From contig CM035165.1 of NCBI GenBank assembly GCA_020205615.1, positions 83,204,005-83,268,004 on the forward strand: DNA of 64,000 bases. The letters are read 5' to 3'. Positions 44,145 through 56,600 of the stretch are shown in pieces. Position 1 is the first letter of the stretch. Every line of letters starts with the position of its first letter. The notes under the pieces are model-generated. The model saw only the letters and a program-made list of their open reading frames with translations. It searched no databases and was not told the DNA's origin. The translations under genes were made by a program, and so were the position numbers. The stretch comes from Panax quinquefolius. Its lineage: Eukaryota; Streptophyta; Magnoliopsida; Apiales; Araliaceae.

Positions 44145-46421
44145 TTATGTCTGTGGAGGGTAGTCTTCAGTGTTATCTTCGTCTTCGGATGAGTCAAGGA
44201 TAAGTGGGTTCAGTACAGCGGCAGCGAGTTTGATTTTGCCTTTGCTTCGGGCTGCTTTATAGCCTTCGGCATACATCTGAACTATTTCATTTGTTAGTTC
44301 AGGCGATTTGCGGTATTTAGTTTAGATTTTGTTGCAGAGTTCTTCGGTGAGTGGGGGGCCAAGAGCTTTGAGCTCGCGAAGTTCTTTTTCTATTTTTCTC
44401 AGAAGTGCGAGATATCTTTATTCGGAGATCTTCGTTTTGTTGATTTCTTTGGTAAGGCTTTGGTTCGTTTGCATCAGCACTTCATTGGTCATTGTTAATT
44501 CCTGGTTCTGTTCGGAAGTAGATTGTTGAAGTTTTTCGGCAGTGGTTAGTTGTTCTTTTAGTTTGGCGATGTCTTTTTTGAGGCCTTCATTATAGAAAAG
44601 GGAGTCACCATGTAGGCTCCTCTCCCTCGCCAAGGCAGATTTTAGAATAGTGTTCTCTCTTTGGGCGGCTTGTTCTTCGACTTCAATCTCTTTATATCTT
44701 TGGTTGAGCCACCTGAAGATTCCGTTAGCCTGCAATTGTTTAGAGTTTAGTATAGGGGTTTAGAAAGGTATTCATAAATGAAAATGATTGAGTAATAATT
44801 ATCTTACTCCGGCTTTGGTGGGTCATGCCGGCACGAATGAGGTCAGATGTTTAGCTGTTTCCGAAGCGGTGATCGTCAGTTCTTAGAACGAAGGTGTCAT
44901 ATAGGTGGAGGGGGATGTCTTCATTATTGTCTGGCCATAAGGTGGGCGAGCGAACGGCGTCGGGCATGGCGGTGGACAAAGATGGTCATTTGGGAGAAAT
45001 TCTTGGTTGTTCAGTTGGGGTTGGGGCATGAGTTGTTGTGGGAAGTTTGGATGGTGAGATCAGTTGGTTGTCTAAAGCATGTTCTCTTTTGTTGATAAGG
45101 GGGGAACCAGGTTCGACTTCTTCTTCGGCTTCGTTGATCTCGATTGGAATAACGGGAGGTTGGTTGGCTTCGGTGGGAGGTACTCTAAGTTCTTCGACAG
45201 TAGGAGGGGTTATTTTGGCTCGTTTTTTTTGTTCGGAGGATTTGGGTACGTTCAGCAATGGGCATTTCAAGGAGGCTTTCACTAAGTGTTGGGACAAGGA
45301 CGTGTTTCAGTTTTTTGGCGGCTATTTTCTTCCATCGAGGTTGTGTTGAATCTTCGACAGGGGTTGGTTCGGTGGTTTAGGGTTCGGTGGCTTGGGGTTC
45401 AGTGTTTTGGGGCTCAGTGTTTTGGGGTTCAGCAGAGGTTTGAGATGGGTTGGAAGAGAGTAAATCTTCAAGTTCTTTTCGGTCGATTGAGGTTGGTTTG
45501 ATGAGGGACACTGCATAAGATAGAGAAGGTTTTTAGAGAATAATTATTGAAGATAAAGTAGAAATTGTGCAAGTATTAAGTTCGGGACTCATGTTTATGG
45601 TCGTACAACTATTTTTGTTTGCTCAAGAGGTTGAAGCTCCATTCCTTCAGAGGAAATTACTCGTGCAGCTTCGCCATCTCTAGCACGCGATCTTCGGAGA
45701 TGTCGCCGAAGTCCAGAGATATACGTTTGTGTGACGTCCATTACAGGATCATGGGAATTTGAGTTACGTGACGAAGAACCAATCTTTGTGCCATTCTTTG
45801 TTGGTCGAAGGGGCGTCCATCAGTGGACGTTTTTTGAATTTGGAGTTGGGCTTTAGGGCTTGTTTGCTCAATACTTTGAAGCCTTTTTCGCGAGAGTTTC
45901 CAATGGTGAATAGGGAAAAGAAGAAGTCAATCGAAGGTGGGACTCCTATCTCGTGGCAGAAAAAGATGAAGGCGGGGATATGGATGTAGGAATTGGGCAC
46001 TAGTTGGGCTAGTCCGATGCCCATTAACCCTAAAATGGTGATGTAAAGGCATGGAGGGGTAGACAAACCCCTTTATCCAAAAGGGTGAGGGGCATGGCGG
46101 TCCAGTCAGGACGGTGGTACATACGATCGGTGGGAGTGGGGGTTATCAGGTGGTGGGTGTCTGGGATTTGATAGTGTTCTTGGATCACGCGAATTTTAGC
46201 CTCTGTGAGTTGAGAGGGGGTGTTGGCATGGGGGAATTGATCCTCTTTATGTTATTCAAGTATAGTGTTTTGGGTGTCGAGTTTTGGTGGATTCTTGCTA
46301 GAAGATGGAACAGTGTTGGGGTTTGCTTTTGGAATGTTATTTGTGGGATTAAGGGTGGCCGAAATACTAGCAAGGGGGTTACAAAAATTGGGATGGCATC
46401 TTCTATGTTTTGGGAGGCCAT
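44145..46421 (-). pseudogene. Antisense ORF of the Tat element, PF04195-like domain (right copy, nearly continuous)
   Basis: About 2.28 kb opposite to pol. N-terminus MASQNIEDAIPIF (46421), then a Ser/Pro-rich part, a block continuing in another frame (IRVIQEHYQIPDTHH), and the PF04195-like domain at 45764-46066: IGLAQLVPNSYIHIPAFIFF, CHEIGVPPSIDFFFSLF and STNKEWHKDWFFV. A proline-rich repeat tract is at 45322-45516, an acidic linker at 44986-45297 and a coiled coil at 44418-44735 (heptad-like, EEQAAQRENTILKSALARER). The acidic C-terminus DSSEDEDNTEDYPPQT ends at 44145. About three frame breaks remain, one at a G homopolymer near 46068. Protein function unknown. Confidence 0.75.
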
Positions 46422-46717
46422 TGTTGTTAGTTTGCAGAGAGAAAGCTAGAGGAAGGAGAAAGTGAAAGTGTTTTGAATTTTTAAATTATTAGGTGAATGC
46501 GAATTCAATTGGGGAATTGGGTTTTATAGTATTGTCTTTTTAATTGTTCCCATTTTTTGAGGATGATGCATTAGTGGGGGTAATGATGGTGGAGTTGAAG
46601 GGGTGGTTTATGTGATGGGTAAGCCTTGTTTGGCTTTGTTTGGGCTTCTTAGCTGATTAGGCCATTTTTTGTATACTCTTCCATCAAATATTCTATTTGA
46701 TGGAAGACTAGGGGCAA
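46422..46717 (+). other. Non-coding end of the Tat internal region (right copy)
   Basis: No coding frame. It includes the conserved hairpin 46677-46707 and the polypurine-tract candidate ggaagactaggggcaa just before the LTR. Confidence 0.6.
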
Positions 46718-47209
46718 TGTTAGGCCATGATTATTTGGGCCTTTGGAGTGTAATGGGCCATTAATTATGTGGCATTATTTGGGCTTGGGCCAGAAGTGGA
46801 TTTAGTGGACGGGGGACTTGTAGGTTAAGGTTCCTAACTATATTTGGATTCTGACTTGAGAAGGAATTGTTGGACTATGAATGCACTTCGTTAATTATAG
46901 GAGATTTGATGCGATCTTGTCATGGATTGTTCATTGGATGGGAACCTTAATCGACTCGGGAGAAGGATTGCTTAGAAAGCGGTGAGGTCATTATAAATAC
47001 TGCACTTCATTGATTCTAAGTTACATGCAATTTATTTATTTACTTTTCGCTTCTGACTTTAAGCCTCCATTGTTAACCTTATATCACTGTATTTATTCTC
47101 ACACTGAGCTATCCCCATTATTGGCCCAAGTCAAGCTTTTAGTGTTTACTCTTTTTACGTGTAGGATTGACGCTTTGGTGATTGGGGCGTGGACGGATCT
47201 TAGCATTAT
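46718..47209 (+). repeat. Tat 3' LTR (about 492 bp), right copy
   Basis: It starts TGTTAGGCC and ends tagcattat, followed by GATTT (47210-47214). The left copy ends ggcattaaca here; the missing CAG is one of many copy differences at such sites. Confidence 0.87.
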
Positions 47210-47877
47210 GATTTCTAATTAATTATTAATTAATTTGATAATTGTTAGAAGTAGCTATATATAAAATTCATCCTTGGGTTTGATGGATTTCTAATTAATT
47301 GTTAATTAGCTTCAGTAATTGTTAGAAGTAGCATTTGTTTTAAGAGGAGTCGATTTTGAGTAGATTGCATATTGTGGTACTTAACCTTCATTTGGAACAA
47401 GAAAGGGAAATGAAAAAGGGGACAGGAGGTTTTTAAGAGGGCAAAGGAGCATCCTTTTCCTTATATTATATACAATTAAAAGTGAAGGAAGGAAAGACCA
47501 GGGGATAAATTTAGATCATATATTTATTTATTTAGTATTATCCCCATAACATCACTTTCTTATAAATGATAATAACAAGATATGCCATGAGCTATTATGC
47601 CAAAGCTTTAGCCCAACTCTCTTTAGCCTCAATTACGCAGGTACATGCACTTTTCTCTCTTTTTTTCTAATTAAAATTTTTATATGATTTTTTTAGTTAG
47701 ACCAAAATTACTTTAGAGTTCAACTATGTAAACAACTTTCTATTTATTTGAATTAGCTTGGGGTTCTGTGTAGGAATTATGTATTTATTAGTTGCTTTTA
47801 CTTTGGTGGTTGATTTTGTCCAATTAAGGGATTTTTTTCTTCTGATTTTAATTTGCCTCATGGTCCATTGATCTTTT
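47210..47877. other. Non-coding flank right of the Tat element (right copy)
   Basis: Counterpart of 11112-11774, with the target duplication, the 78-bp tandem repeat and AT-rich DNA. No gene seen. Confidence 0.6.
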
Positions 47878-48150
47878 TGAAAGTAGTATGCATACAAGCC
47901 AATCATGTAAGATGATAAAACATATACTTTGTAACAATCTTATTTATTTATTAATAAAAGAATTATTTATAGGCAATTATTTATCTACATAATGTTATTT
48001 TTATTAATATGTGATAAACTCATAGTTTTAAGCAATGCTTTTAGAATCATGATGATGATCATGCTAATGAGATCTAAATTCTTAGATAGCTTAAAACTAA
48101 AATAGTTCCCAATCGTTGTACTACTAAAAAGGGGATTAGTGAATCCGGAT
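47878..48150 (+). repeat. Truncated copia LTR fragment (right copy)
   Basis: Counterpart of 11775-12049. It shares the start of the long copia LTR found inverted at 56601-58466. The 48151-48338 stretch after it is unassigned and poorly conserved between copies. Confidence 0.75.
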
Positions 48151-48338
48151 ATAATATAAATAGATAACATGATTGCCTTGTGATAATGACATAAGGACCA
48201 AATAAACACCATTGAAAGCAACTGCAATGCGACTCGGTAAGAACGTATACCTGCAGCGTATCTTGTTGTTGCATGTCTTTGCTTTCTATTAAATCAAAGA
48301 AAAACCGAGGCCATCCTACCCACTTTGCAAATTTCTAG

Positions 48339-49583
48339 TGTTGGTTTATGATTTTAATGATGACAATATTATTGGATTTTATTTAAATAGATTTTATTGT
48401 TTGGGTTGATTTAATTTTGAAGTTAATTTCTTTGTTAGTCCAAATTTGATTAATAGGCCATTAGTTGATAAAAAGATATTATTGCTAAATATTTCCTTAA
48501 TATTTATCATGTTTTGAATCATAGTTAGATATGTTCTTTGATAAGGAGTCTTTTTTAAATGAGTTGACTAAACAATCTTGTTAGACTATGTTTCCTTTAT
48601 TTTAGCTATCTGATATATATGATTTGGATATTATATCTATATTAATTGATATCTTATATCTATTGGACTCTTTAATTGTAAGAATCTTGTGATATACCAA
48701 CTGATTGAGTTTTTCATGCTAACTTATTCATATTATATCCGTTGGTCAACTGTATGGGCTAAAGAGATTTATCAGCTATGTATTCTTTGCTAACAAATTC
48801 TATAGTCATTAGTTCCTTCTCTATATATATATTCTTCTTATTGGCTATATTAGAGACAGAGACTTGAAGGATACATCAGTTTAGTAAAATCAAAGCAAGC
48901 ATCTGTCTTATACAAAGATATTTCAATAGAGAGCTATCAAAGTTTATTTCCAGCAAGTCTTGTTTTAATTAATTCTTTGTTGGCTGGAAATAAGAGTTCT
49001 TTGTAATCATATATTTCTTATAACAAAATATGAGTTCAAGTCTTGTTGGGCTTAGTCTATCTAGCAGTAGATAGGGTCTATTCATAGAGAGCTTTCAAGA
49101 TTGCAGAGGTGCAAAGGTCTCAGTGGTGAGAAAGGTTGCAGTGGTGCAAAGGGGGCAGAGGTGTCCATTGTAGTGGAAAGCTTTATTTGAACAGGGAGTT
49201 ATTTTTATTGTATTTAATTGAATATTAAATTTAATAAAAAAGTGTCTCCAATACTAGTTGGTATTGGACGTGGATTATGCTACTAGAGTAGAGGATAGGG
49301 GCTGAACCACATAACAATCTTGGCGTGCTTTACTGTTCTTTTGCTTTTGTTTTATGCTTTAAAAATCTGCAGATTTTGGTTTACGTCAGAAAAATTTTAT
49401 ACCAATACGGACAAGTATTAGCTGTACGTTTATAACAGACGAAGAACATAACTAATAAGGACATGGTTAGACCATCCGATTATAACCTACTATAGTAAAC
49501 TTCAAAAATTAACCATTGTAGATCACTTTTGAGTATTTACACCTATTCACCCTCCCTCTAGGTGTGCTTATTATAGAATTTCA
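48339..49583 (+). repeat. Copia LTR (1245 bp), right copy
   Basis: Same TGTTGGTTTATG start and TTTCA end as the left copy, with the primer site TGGTATCAGAGC at 49586-49597. Confidence 0.85.
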
Positions 49584-49643
49584 TTTGGTATCAGAGCGAG
49601 GCTCTACTAATATTGATCTTTGCAAGTCATAGGGAAAGATTCT

Positions 49644-49824
49644 ATGGCAAACCTTTATTTTCAAGAAGTTCAATCTACAAGTCGACCACCTCTGTTGCTC
49701 GGAAGCGAGAACTTTAACTTTTGGAAATTCAGAATGAAGATTTATCTCAAGAGAGACCCATGGCAATGGTGGGTAGTTAAAAATGGACCTGTTATTCCTA
49801 GACATGATGATGGTAGACTCAAGA
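49644..49824 (+). pseudogene. Copia gag N-terminus, cut off by the gypsy LTR (right copy)
   Basis: The ATG at 49644 opens 60 residues: MANLYFQEVQSTSRPPLLLG, then SENFNFWKFRMKIYLKRDPW and QWWVVKNGPVIPRHDDGRL. The PPLL.G..F.FWK.RM...L pattern is that of plant copia gag N-termini. It ends at the gypsy LTR start, which supplies the stop. This copy has no frame break, unlike the left one. Confidence 0.87.
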
Positions 49825-52467
49825 TGTAAGACCCCAACTTTTATGAATAAAAATTATTTTTTCTCGAAATATATTTTTGAATATTATGGTGTGGATTTGA
49901 TATAATGTTATAGTTGTGGTTAATATTTACAAATTTTACAAAGAAAGAAAGTGGTTATATAATATTTGATTGGTCGGGGAATATTCGTACGACGACACAA
50001 TCATTGGTGAACCCCACAACGAAAGTATTGTCGTAGTTAGAAAACGAAAGAATTATCTTTTTATAAAAATAACGGCGAAAGTTTTACAGTTAAACTGTTG
50101 AACTACCCGATGGTAAAAGTACAGTAATATGCGTGGTTGCATAGTAGCACACGTTATTTATTATTGATGCTTATGTGAGAAGTCACTCAGTTATACTCAA
50201 TTATTGCTACAGTAATTGATGCATAATATCTTTCATTGATTTAATTATTGTCACAGTATCATCTGCATAATATTTTATATTATTCAATCAATAATTGAGA
50301 CGACAAAGTTATTCATATTATTATTTACAATATTGACAATGTTTAGAAAGTTCTATCAAGGAGAGGTTTGGTCACCTAATTGCGCGTCAATAGGGAGAAA
50401 TCCTTATCGGAAAGCCCCCTCTTTCCTAGGAATGATCTCGTTGTTAAATATTGTGAGTTATAATATTAATGATGAATAAGTTCGTGTTGATTAAAGATGA
50501 ATTTGATATTTCCATTATGTTGGAATTATTAGTGTTAGTGGAAATAGACATCTATTTCGATAATAATGGATGTTTTGAGGTTTTATTGACCAATCAGGTA
50601 ATTAATCGGATAAATGAGCAATTAATTGCTATTAATTCACATTCTTATAACTATTTATTCACATGTGTGTACTATTAATTCACATGCATGTACTATTAGG
50701 GGAGGTGGTGCAAGATTGATAATACTTGAATGACTAAATTAAAAATAGAGGTATAGATGAAGGTACTATATACTGTAATTATTTTTTTCACATGATTGTA
50801 CTATTGATTCACAAGATGTACTATTAGGGGAGGTGATGCAAGTTTGATAATACTTGCAGGACTAAATTAAAAATGAAGGAAAAGATGAAGGTATTATCTT
50901 TGTAATATTTCGAGCCCCAAAGCGTGTAATTATCAAAATATATTTTCCTATAAATAAAAGCTCATTCTTCTTTCATTCTCACCAATTCACTAAGACTCAC
51001 AAGAGCAATTATAGAGAGAGAAGCTATAGAGAGAAAGAAGAAGAGAAATATGTTACTTCACTATTTCAGTATCTAGTCTTCTTCTGAGGTAATGGATATT
51101 ATTTTTGTTCAGTATTCATAAGAAATAATATTTTCTTCCATACTCTGTAGTATGTGAGTAATATTATTTTGTCTCGTATTCTGATTATACCATCATTACT
51201 TGTTAAAGTATTACTTTCTATACTCGTGAAATTAGTAGAATATCCTTAAAATTTGTGCTTCATCTAGTATCGCTTCACAAGGATATTTTCTGCACATTCT
51301 TGTTAAATTTTAAGTTTTTCATGTAGGAGTACTGTCCATGAGTACTATTCATTTATACGGTACAATTCACAAAATTACTATTCATGGGTACTATTTACAA
51401 AGTACTATTCACGAGTACTATTCACGGAGTACTATTCTCGAAGTATTATTCACGGGGTACTATTCACCTGGGTACTATTCACCCAGAGTACTATTCATAA
51501 CTAAAATTGATTTCTTTTCAGTCCAAATCATTTTTGATACAGTATCATTCTTGAATTTTACTCTACAAAGCAATATCATGTTGACAATTTGGACAATATT
51601 GAATTCTGGATAAATTAAATTATAAATCTTTAAATATTTATCCTTTGCTTGCTTTTAATTGAATTCTTATATCATTGTCATCATCCTCATGCTTATATTA
51701 TGATAAAAGTCATATGTGGCTTACGTGCATAGATGTACTATTGATTGGTATGATTATGACCAGGGATCATTCGGTATAATCATGACTCGTAATGTTACAA
51801 ATGATGTGGTAAAAGTCCCCATTGGCCTGTAGTGCAATGATGGATAGTTGTTGGTATGATTATAACCAGGGATTATTCGGTATAATCATGACCATTGATG
51901 ATTACATGAATATCCTTGGCCCGTAGTGCAGGGATGATTTAATGATGTGGTTTATTTATTAAGCTGAGTCTCAGTGATAAAATTGATGATAAACTTTTTA
52001 AATCATAGAAGATAGTAGATATCATGCTCTACTTGACTCTTCTAATGGATTGCTTGTTCATTGCATGATTAAACTTGATGTTTATTATATTTTATCAGTT
52101 TAACATTGTTGAAGGCTAACGATAATTTATTCTGCATTATCTTAGTCATAATATTTCTTAATGGGCTAGTTGAGCTCACCCTTTGTTTTCATTGTTCTCT
52201 TCAGGAAATGAGAATATAGCTAGGACTAGTGGGAGAGCGGGTGATTGGTCGAGATGTTTGCATTAGTAGTCCTCACTATTCAGTGAAATAGTGTGATAAT
52301 AATTGTAATGAGGACTTTATTTGAGTTTGGATACTCTCTACGAGACATTATCCGTGTTGAAACTCTCAGCTACGTTTTGTCATACTGTATAAAAGAAGTT
52401 TGTATTTAAATTCTGTACCATGTATTTTGCGACTTAAGATGGGTGATGTATACCTATTTTGGGGGCA
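49825..52467 (+). repeat. Long Ty3/gypsy LTR (2643 bp), right copy
   Basis: Counterpart of 13732-16408, with the primer site at 52475-52486. It includes the 129-bp tandem duplication (about 50687-50920), a TATAAATA near 50950 and the GTACTATTCAC array (51328-51500), whose spacers are more regular here. Confidence 0.83.
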
Positions 52468-52659
52468 TCCTAGTTGGTATCAAAGCTTAGGGATATGATC
52501 CCTGGCAGAGATGTGAGTCAAGAACTAGGACGGGAGAGACGGGGAATTTCTTCGCTAGAATGACCTACCTAAGTTTATTTGGTATTTATTTGGTCGGTCA
52601 GAGTATAAGGATAATATGTGACATGTCAATTAACCCTTATTTTGTGGCAGTATTTGAAA

Positions 52660-53935
52660 ATGGCATCCAAAAATGTTGAGATAAGCAATGAAGCACATGA
52701 GACGGTTGAGTCACCAACGATCAATACCCAAGATAATGTGCAGCAGGAAGACAATAATCCTCAGGTAAATAATAACACCGATCAAATGATGAACGATGGG
52801 ATGTTCAGAGGCTTTATTCAATTCATGCAACATCAAGCGAGAGCGACTTCTGTTCAAAATACAGGTGGAATCATTGGCAACTCTCGGTCGGTCACCGCTA
52901 AACAGTTCAAGGAGCTGGGACCACTGGAGTTTATTGGAGAGCCAAAACCACTTAAGGTGGAGACATGGATAAAGCAGATCACCAAGATATTTGATGTCTT
53001 CGGATGCTCCGAGGAGCAAAAGGTTCCCTTTGACACCTTTATGTTGCGAGGAGAGGCAGATTACTGGTGGGAATCGGTAAAGCGTACTCAACCTGCCGCA
53101 CTGAAGATGCCTTGGGAGAAATTCTAAGAACTATTCAATGACAAGTACTTTCCCGAAAGTATTCGTCACATGAAGGAGGTAGAGTTCATCAAGCTGTAGC
53201 AAAACAATATGACCGTGTCATAGTACGAAGCTAAGTTTGTCGAGTTGTCCCGGTTTGCCTCCCACTTGGTTGATAATGAGGAGAGAATGACGCGAATGTT
53301 TCTAAGAGGTTTAAAACTTGAGATACGTTAATACTTAATTTCTCACAAACTGTGTTTGTAGTCAGATGTTGTAAATAGGGCTCAGTTATTGGAATGCGAT
53401 AACGAGTTAACCCAACCAAGAGAGAGCGGTGACAAAATGATAATACCAATGGTAGTAGCGATCATTGAGCGGTGACAACAAACGTGGAGGGAATCAACAT
53501 GCCAGAAATGGTAACCACGCCCGGTACTAATCATGGCCAAGATATTAGAAGTGGAAATTTCAAGAATAAGATATTCAACAATGATGGAAGAGCGTCATCA
53601 CCAAACTTTTTGTTGTTAAGGAAGGGAATGATGACCCAATCATATGTTTCAAATGCGGAGGGAGGGCATATTAGTCGAACGAACTATGTGACAGATCCAA
53701 AGCATGTTATAATTGTGGAAGATAAGGTCACCTTGTCCAATTTTATCGTGCACCGAAGTCAAGTCCAGCTGGGATGGAGGCATCAAAGGTCATCCCGCAT
53801 AAGACAAAGCCCCGGTAGTTCGAGGAGAGCGTTTGTCGTAACCTCCCAAAAAGCGAGGAATTCGAATGAGGTGATCATGGGTAAGCTAATCATAAACTCT
53901 AGCAAAGTCTATACCTTATTTAATTTGATACCAGT
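52660..53935 (+). pseudogene. Gypsy gag (right copy)
   Basis: The ATG at 52660 opens a frame to 53127: MASKNVEISNEAHETVESPT, later FIGEPKPLKVETWIKQITKI, then FMLRGEADYWWESVKR. This is the gypsy gag pattern with the GEA..WWE motif. A stop follows EKF. Frames then shift through the basic Asn/Gly-rich part to two degenerate zinc knuckles near 53640-53740; the second (CYNCGR) is followed by TAA at 53723-53725. The usual length would be about 400 residues; about 156 are open. Confidence 0.87.
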
Positions 53936-56600
53936 TCTACCCATTCTTTTATTTCTCCTACTTGCACTCAACGTTTAAATTTAACTCCGGAGAAATTAGA
54001 CTTTGACTTATCTGTTGAAACTCCATTGGGAGAAACCTTCATTACATCCACTGTTTATAAGTCTTATTTGATTCAAATTGGTAACCGCACGTTACCTGTC
54101 GATATTATCTACTTAAAAATACTTGCATATGACGTGATTCTAGAGATTGATTGGTTAACTACTCATCATACTAAAATTGATTATTTTCGTAAGGTTGTTA
54201 GCTTTCATATTCCTAATCAACCTATTATACGAATTCAAGCGACCAAACCATTAAAATCAATCACGGTCATCTCAAGCCATAAAGCTATTCATTTATTGAA
54301 AAACGGATGTCAAGCTTTCTTAGCTCATATCACAGATTTAAACAAAAATACGTCAGATTTGAATGATATTTCTATTGTTAATAAATTTCTTGATGTATTC
54401 CCCGAAGAACTTCCTGGCCTACCCCCGGAGCGTGAAATCGAGTTTGGTATCGACCTTGAACCCGGTACAAAACCCATTTCCAAAGCCCCGTATCGAATGG
54501 CTCCTATTGAACTTCAAGAGTTAAAAACCCGACTGCAGGAATTGTTAGACATCGGTTTTATTTGACCTAGTACGTCTCCTTGGGGTGCTCCTATTCTATT
54601 TGTGAAGAAGAAAGATAGAAGTATGTGACTTTGTATTGATTATCGGTAGTTGAATCATGTCACCATCAAAAATAGGTACCCATTGCCTCACATTGATGAT
54701 CTGTTTGACCAGTTGCAAGGCGCCAAATTCTTTTCAAAGATCAATCTTAATTCTGGATATCATTAGTTGAAGATTAAAACTGATGACATTCCAAAGACTG
54801 ATTTCAGAACTCGGTACGGGCATTACGAATTCCTAGTTATGTCGTTTGGATTGACTAATGCTTCTACTGCCTTCATGGATATGATGAACCGAGTATTCAA
54901 GGAATATTTGGATCACTTTGTGGTCGTCTTTATTGATGACATTCTCATTTACTCCAAAAGCCGTGAAGATCATGAGCACCACTTGAGGCTGATACTCCAA
55001 AAGCTTCGTGAAAACAAGTTATATGCCAAGTTGAAGAAATACGAGTTCTGGCTTGAGGAAGTAGCATTCCTTGGGCACGTGATATCAAATCATGGAATAT
55101 CTGTTGACCCGACAAAGATTAAAGCAATTCAAAGCTGGGAGTAACCTAAGTCAGTGATTGAAGTACGTAGCTTTCTCGGCTTAGCTGGTTATTATTGGAG
55201 ATTCGTAGAAGGGTTTTCTCGAATCACTACTCCATTAACTCAGCTGACTCGGAAAGACACAAAATTTGGTTGGAGCAAGGAATGTGAGAAGAGTTTTCAA
55301 GAACTCAAGCGAAAACTCATTCAAATTTTTTATTCGACAATACAACTGGCTCGGAGGATTTTTCATCTCTGATGATGCTTGAGCAAAAGGTTAGGATGTG
55401 TTCTCATGCAACATGGGAAAGTCATAGCCTATTCCTCACGACAACTCAAAGAATATGAGAGGAATTATACTACTCATGATCTAGAGTTGACAGCTGTCAT
55501 TTTTGTGCTTAAGATTTGGAGGCATTACCTGTATGGAGAGAAGGTGGAGATCTATACGGATCATAAAAGCCTCAAATATTTCTTCACTCAAAAGGAACTC
55601 CATATGCGACAACGACGATGGCTTGAGCTATTGAAAGATTACGATCATACCATTCAATACCATCCTGGAAAAGCGAACGTAGTAGCTGACACATTGAGTA
55701 GAAGATCATATGTGGGTACGAGTGCAATATTGTCAACATAAATGCCCATTTTGTATGACTTATAAAGGATAGAGATAGAGTTAAAGACTCCAGGGACCCA
55801 TGTGATGGTGGTGAATATACGAGTAGAATCGACTTTAATCGATAAAGTTAAAGTTTCTCAAGCCACAGACCTGGAGCTGATGCGTATGAGGAAGAAAGTG
55901 CAAGAAGGTGCTATTCAGGAAGAAAAAATCGATGAAGAAGGAATACTTCGAGTCAATTCCAGACTTTGTGTTCCTAACGATTCTGACTTAAAGTATAAAA
56001 TCATGATGGAGGCCCACAACACACCATTTGCAATCCATCCTTGGATTACCAAAATGTATCGTGATCTTCGACATACATTTTGGTGGAGCAATATGAAGAG
56101 AGAGATAGCGGGGTTTATCTCAAGGTGTCTAACGTGTCAACGAGTCAAGGCGGAGCATCAAGTGCCAAAATGTCCATTGTACCGTTTGTAATCCATCTTG
56201 GGATTACCAAAATGTATCGTGATCTTCGACATACATTTTGGTGGAGCAATATGAAGAAAGAGATAGCGGGGTTTATCTCAAGGTGTCTAACGTATCAACG
56301 AGTCGGTATGAGCATCAAGTGCCAAAATGTCCATCAGAACTACTTAAAATTCCAGAATGGAAGTGGGAGCACACTACCATGAATTTCGTTACTGGTCTTC
56401 CCAAGGTTTCTCAATGTATAGATGCGATTTGGGTCATTATTGATAGATTGACTAAGTCTACTCATTTCTTCTGAATCGAGAAACTTAAACTTATACCTTA
56501 AGCGTCTTCTTTGGTATGTACATCGAGACCCAAGCGAGATTGTAAGATTGCATGCTATGCCGGTATCCATAGTTTACGATCGAGACCCAAGATTCACTTT
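53936..56600 (+). pseudogene. Gypsy pol: protease, RT, RNase H, integrase (right copy)
   Basis: Frame 54026-54565 covers the protease end (LPVDIIYLKILAYDVILEID) and RT start (FLDVFPEELPGLPPEREIEF, GTKPISKAPYRMAPIELQEL). The RT core follows to 55144 with [16 protein letters not shown] and [12 protein letters not shown]. RNase H is at 55379-55741 ([41 protein letters not shown]). Integrase (55802-56600) has its zinc region duplicated and stops soon after SIV.DRDPRFT, where about 430 bp present in the left copy are missing. Single stops at 54563, 54626, 54647, 54764 and 55142 break otherwise good RT sequence. Confidence 0.9.
56029..56338 (+). repeat. 158-bp tandem duplication in integrase (right copy)
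   Basis: The unit anchor accaaaatgtatcgtgatct is at 56048 and 56206. The second unit carries several changes (cgtatcaacgagtcggtatg) absent from the left copy. Confidence 0.88.

Larger units (their letters stand above)
30132..47209 (+). mobile_element. Tat-lineage Ty3/gypsy element with nested Athila-like insertion
   Basis: Both LTRs (30132-30632 and 46718-47209) and the 5-bp target duplication GATTT (30127-30131, 47210-47214) are present. The length is 17.1 kb, of which about 6.9 kb is the Athila-like insertion, leaving a native element of about 10.2 kb. Internal order is gag, protease, RT, RNase H, integrase, hairpin minisatellite, antisense ORF, polypurine tract. Presence of the antisense ORF and 3' tandem repeats supports the Tat assignment. 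The 5' half is more decayed than the 3' half. A primer site after the 5' LTR was not recognised. Confidence 0.88.
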
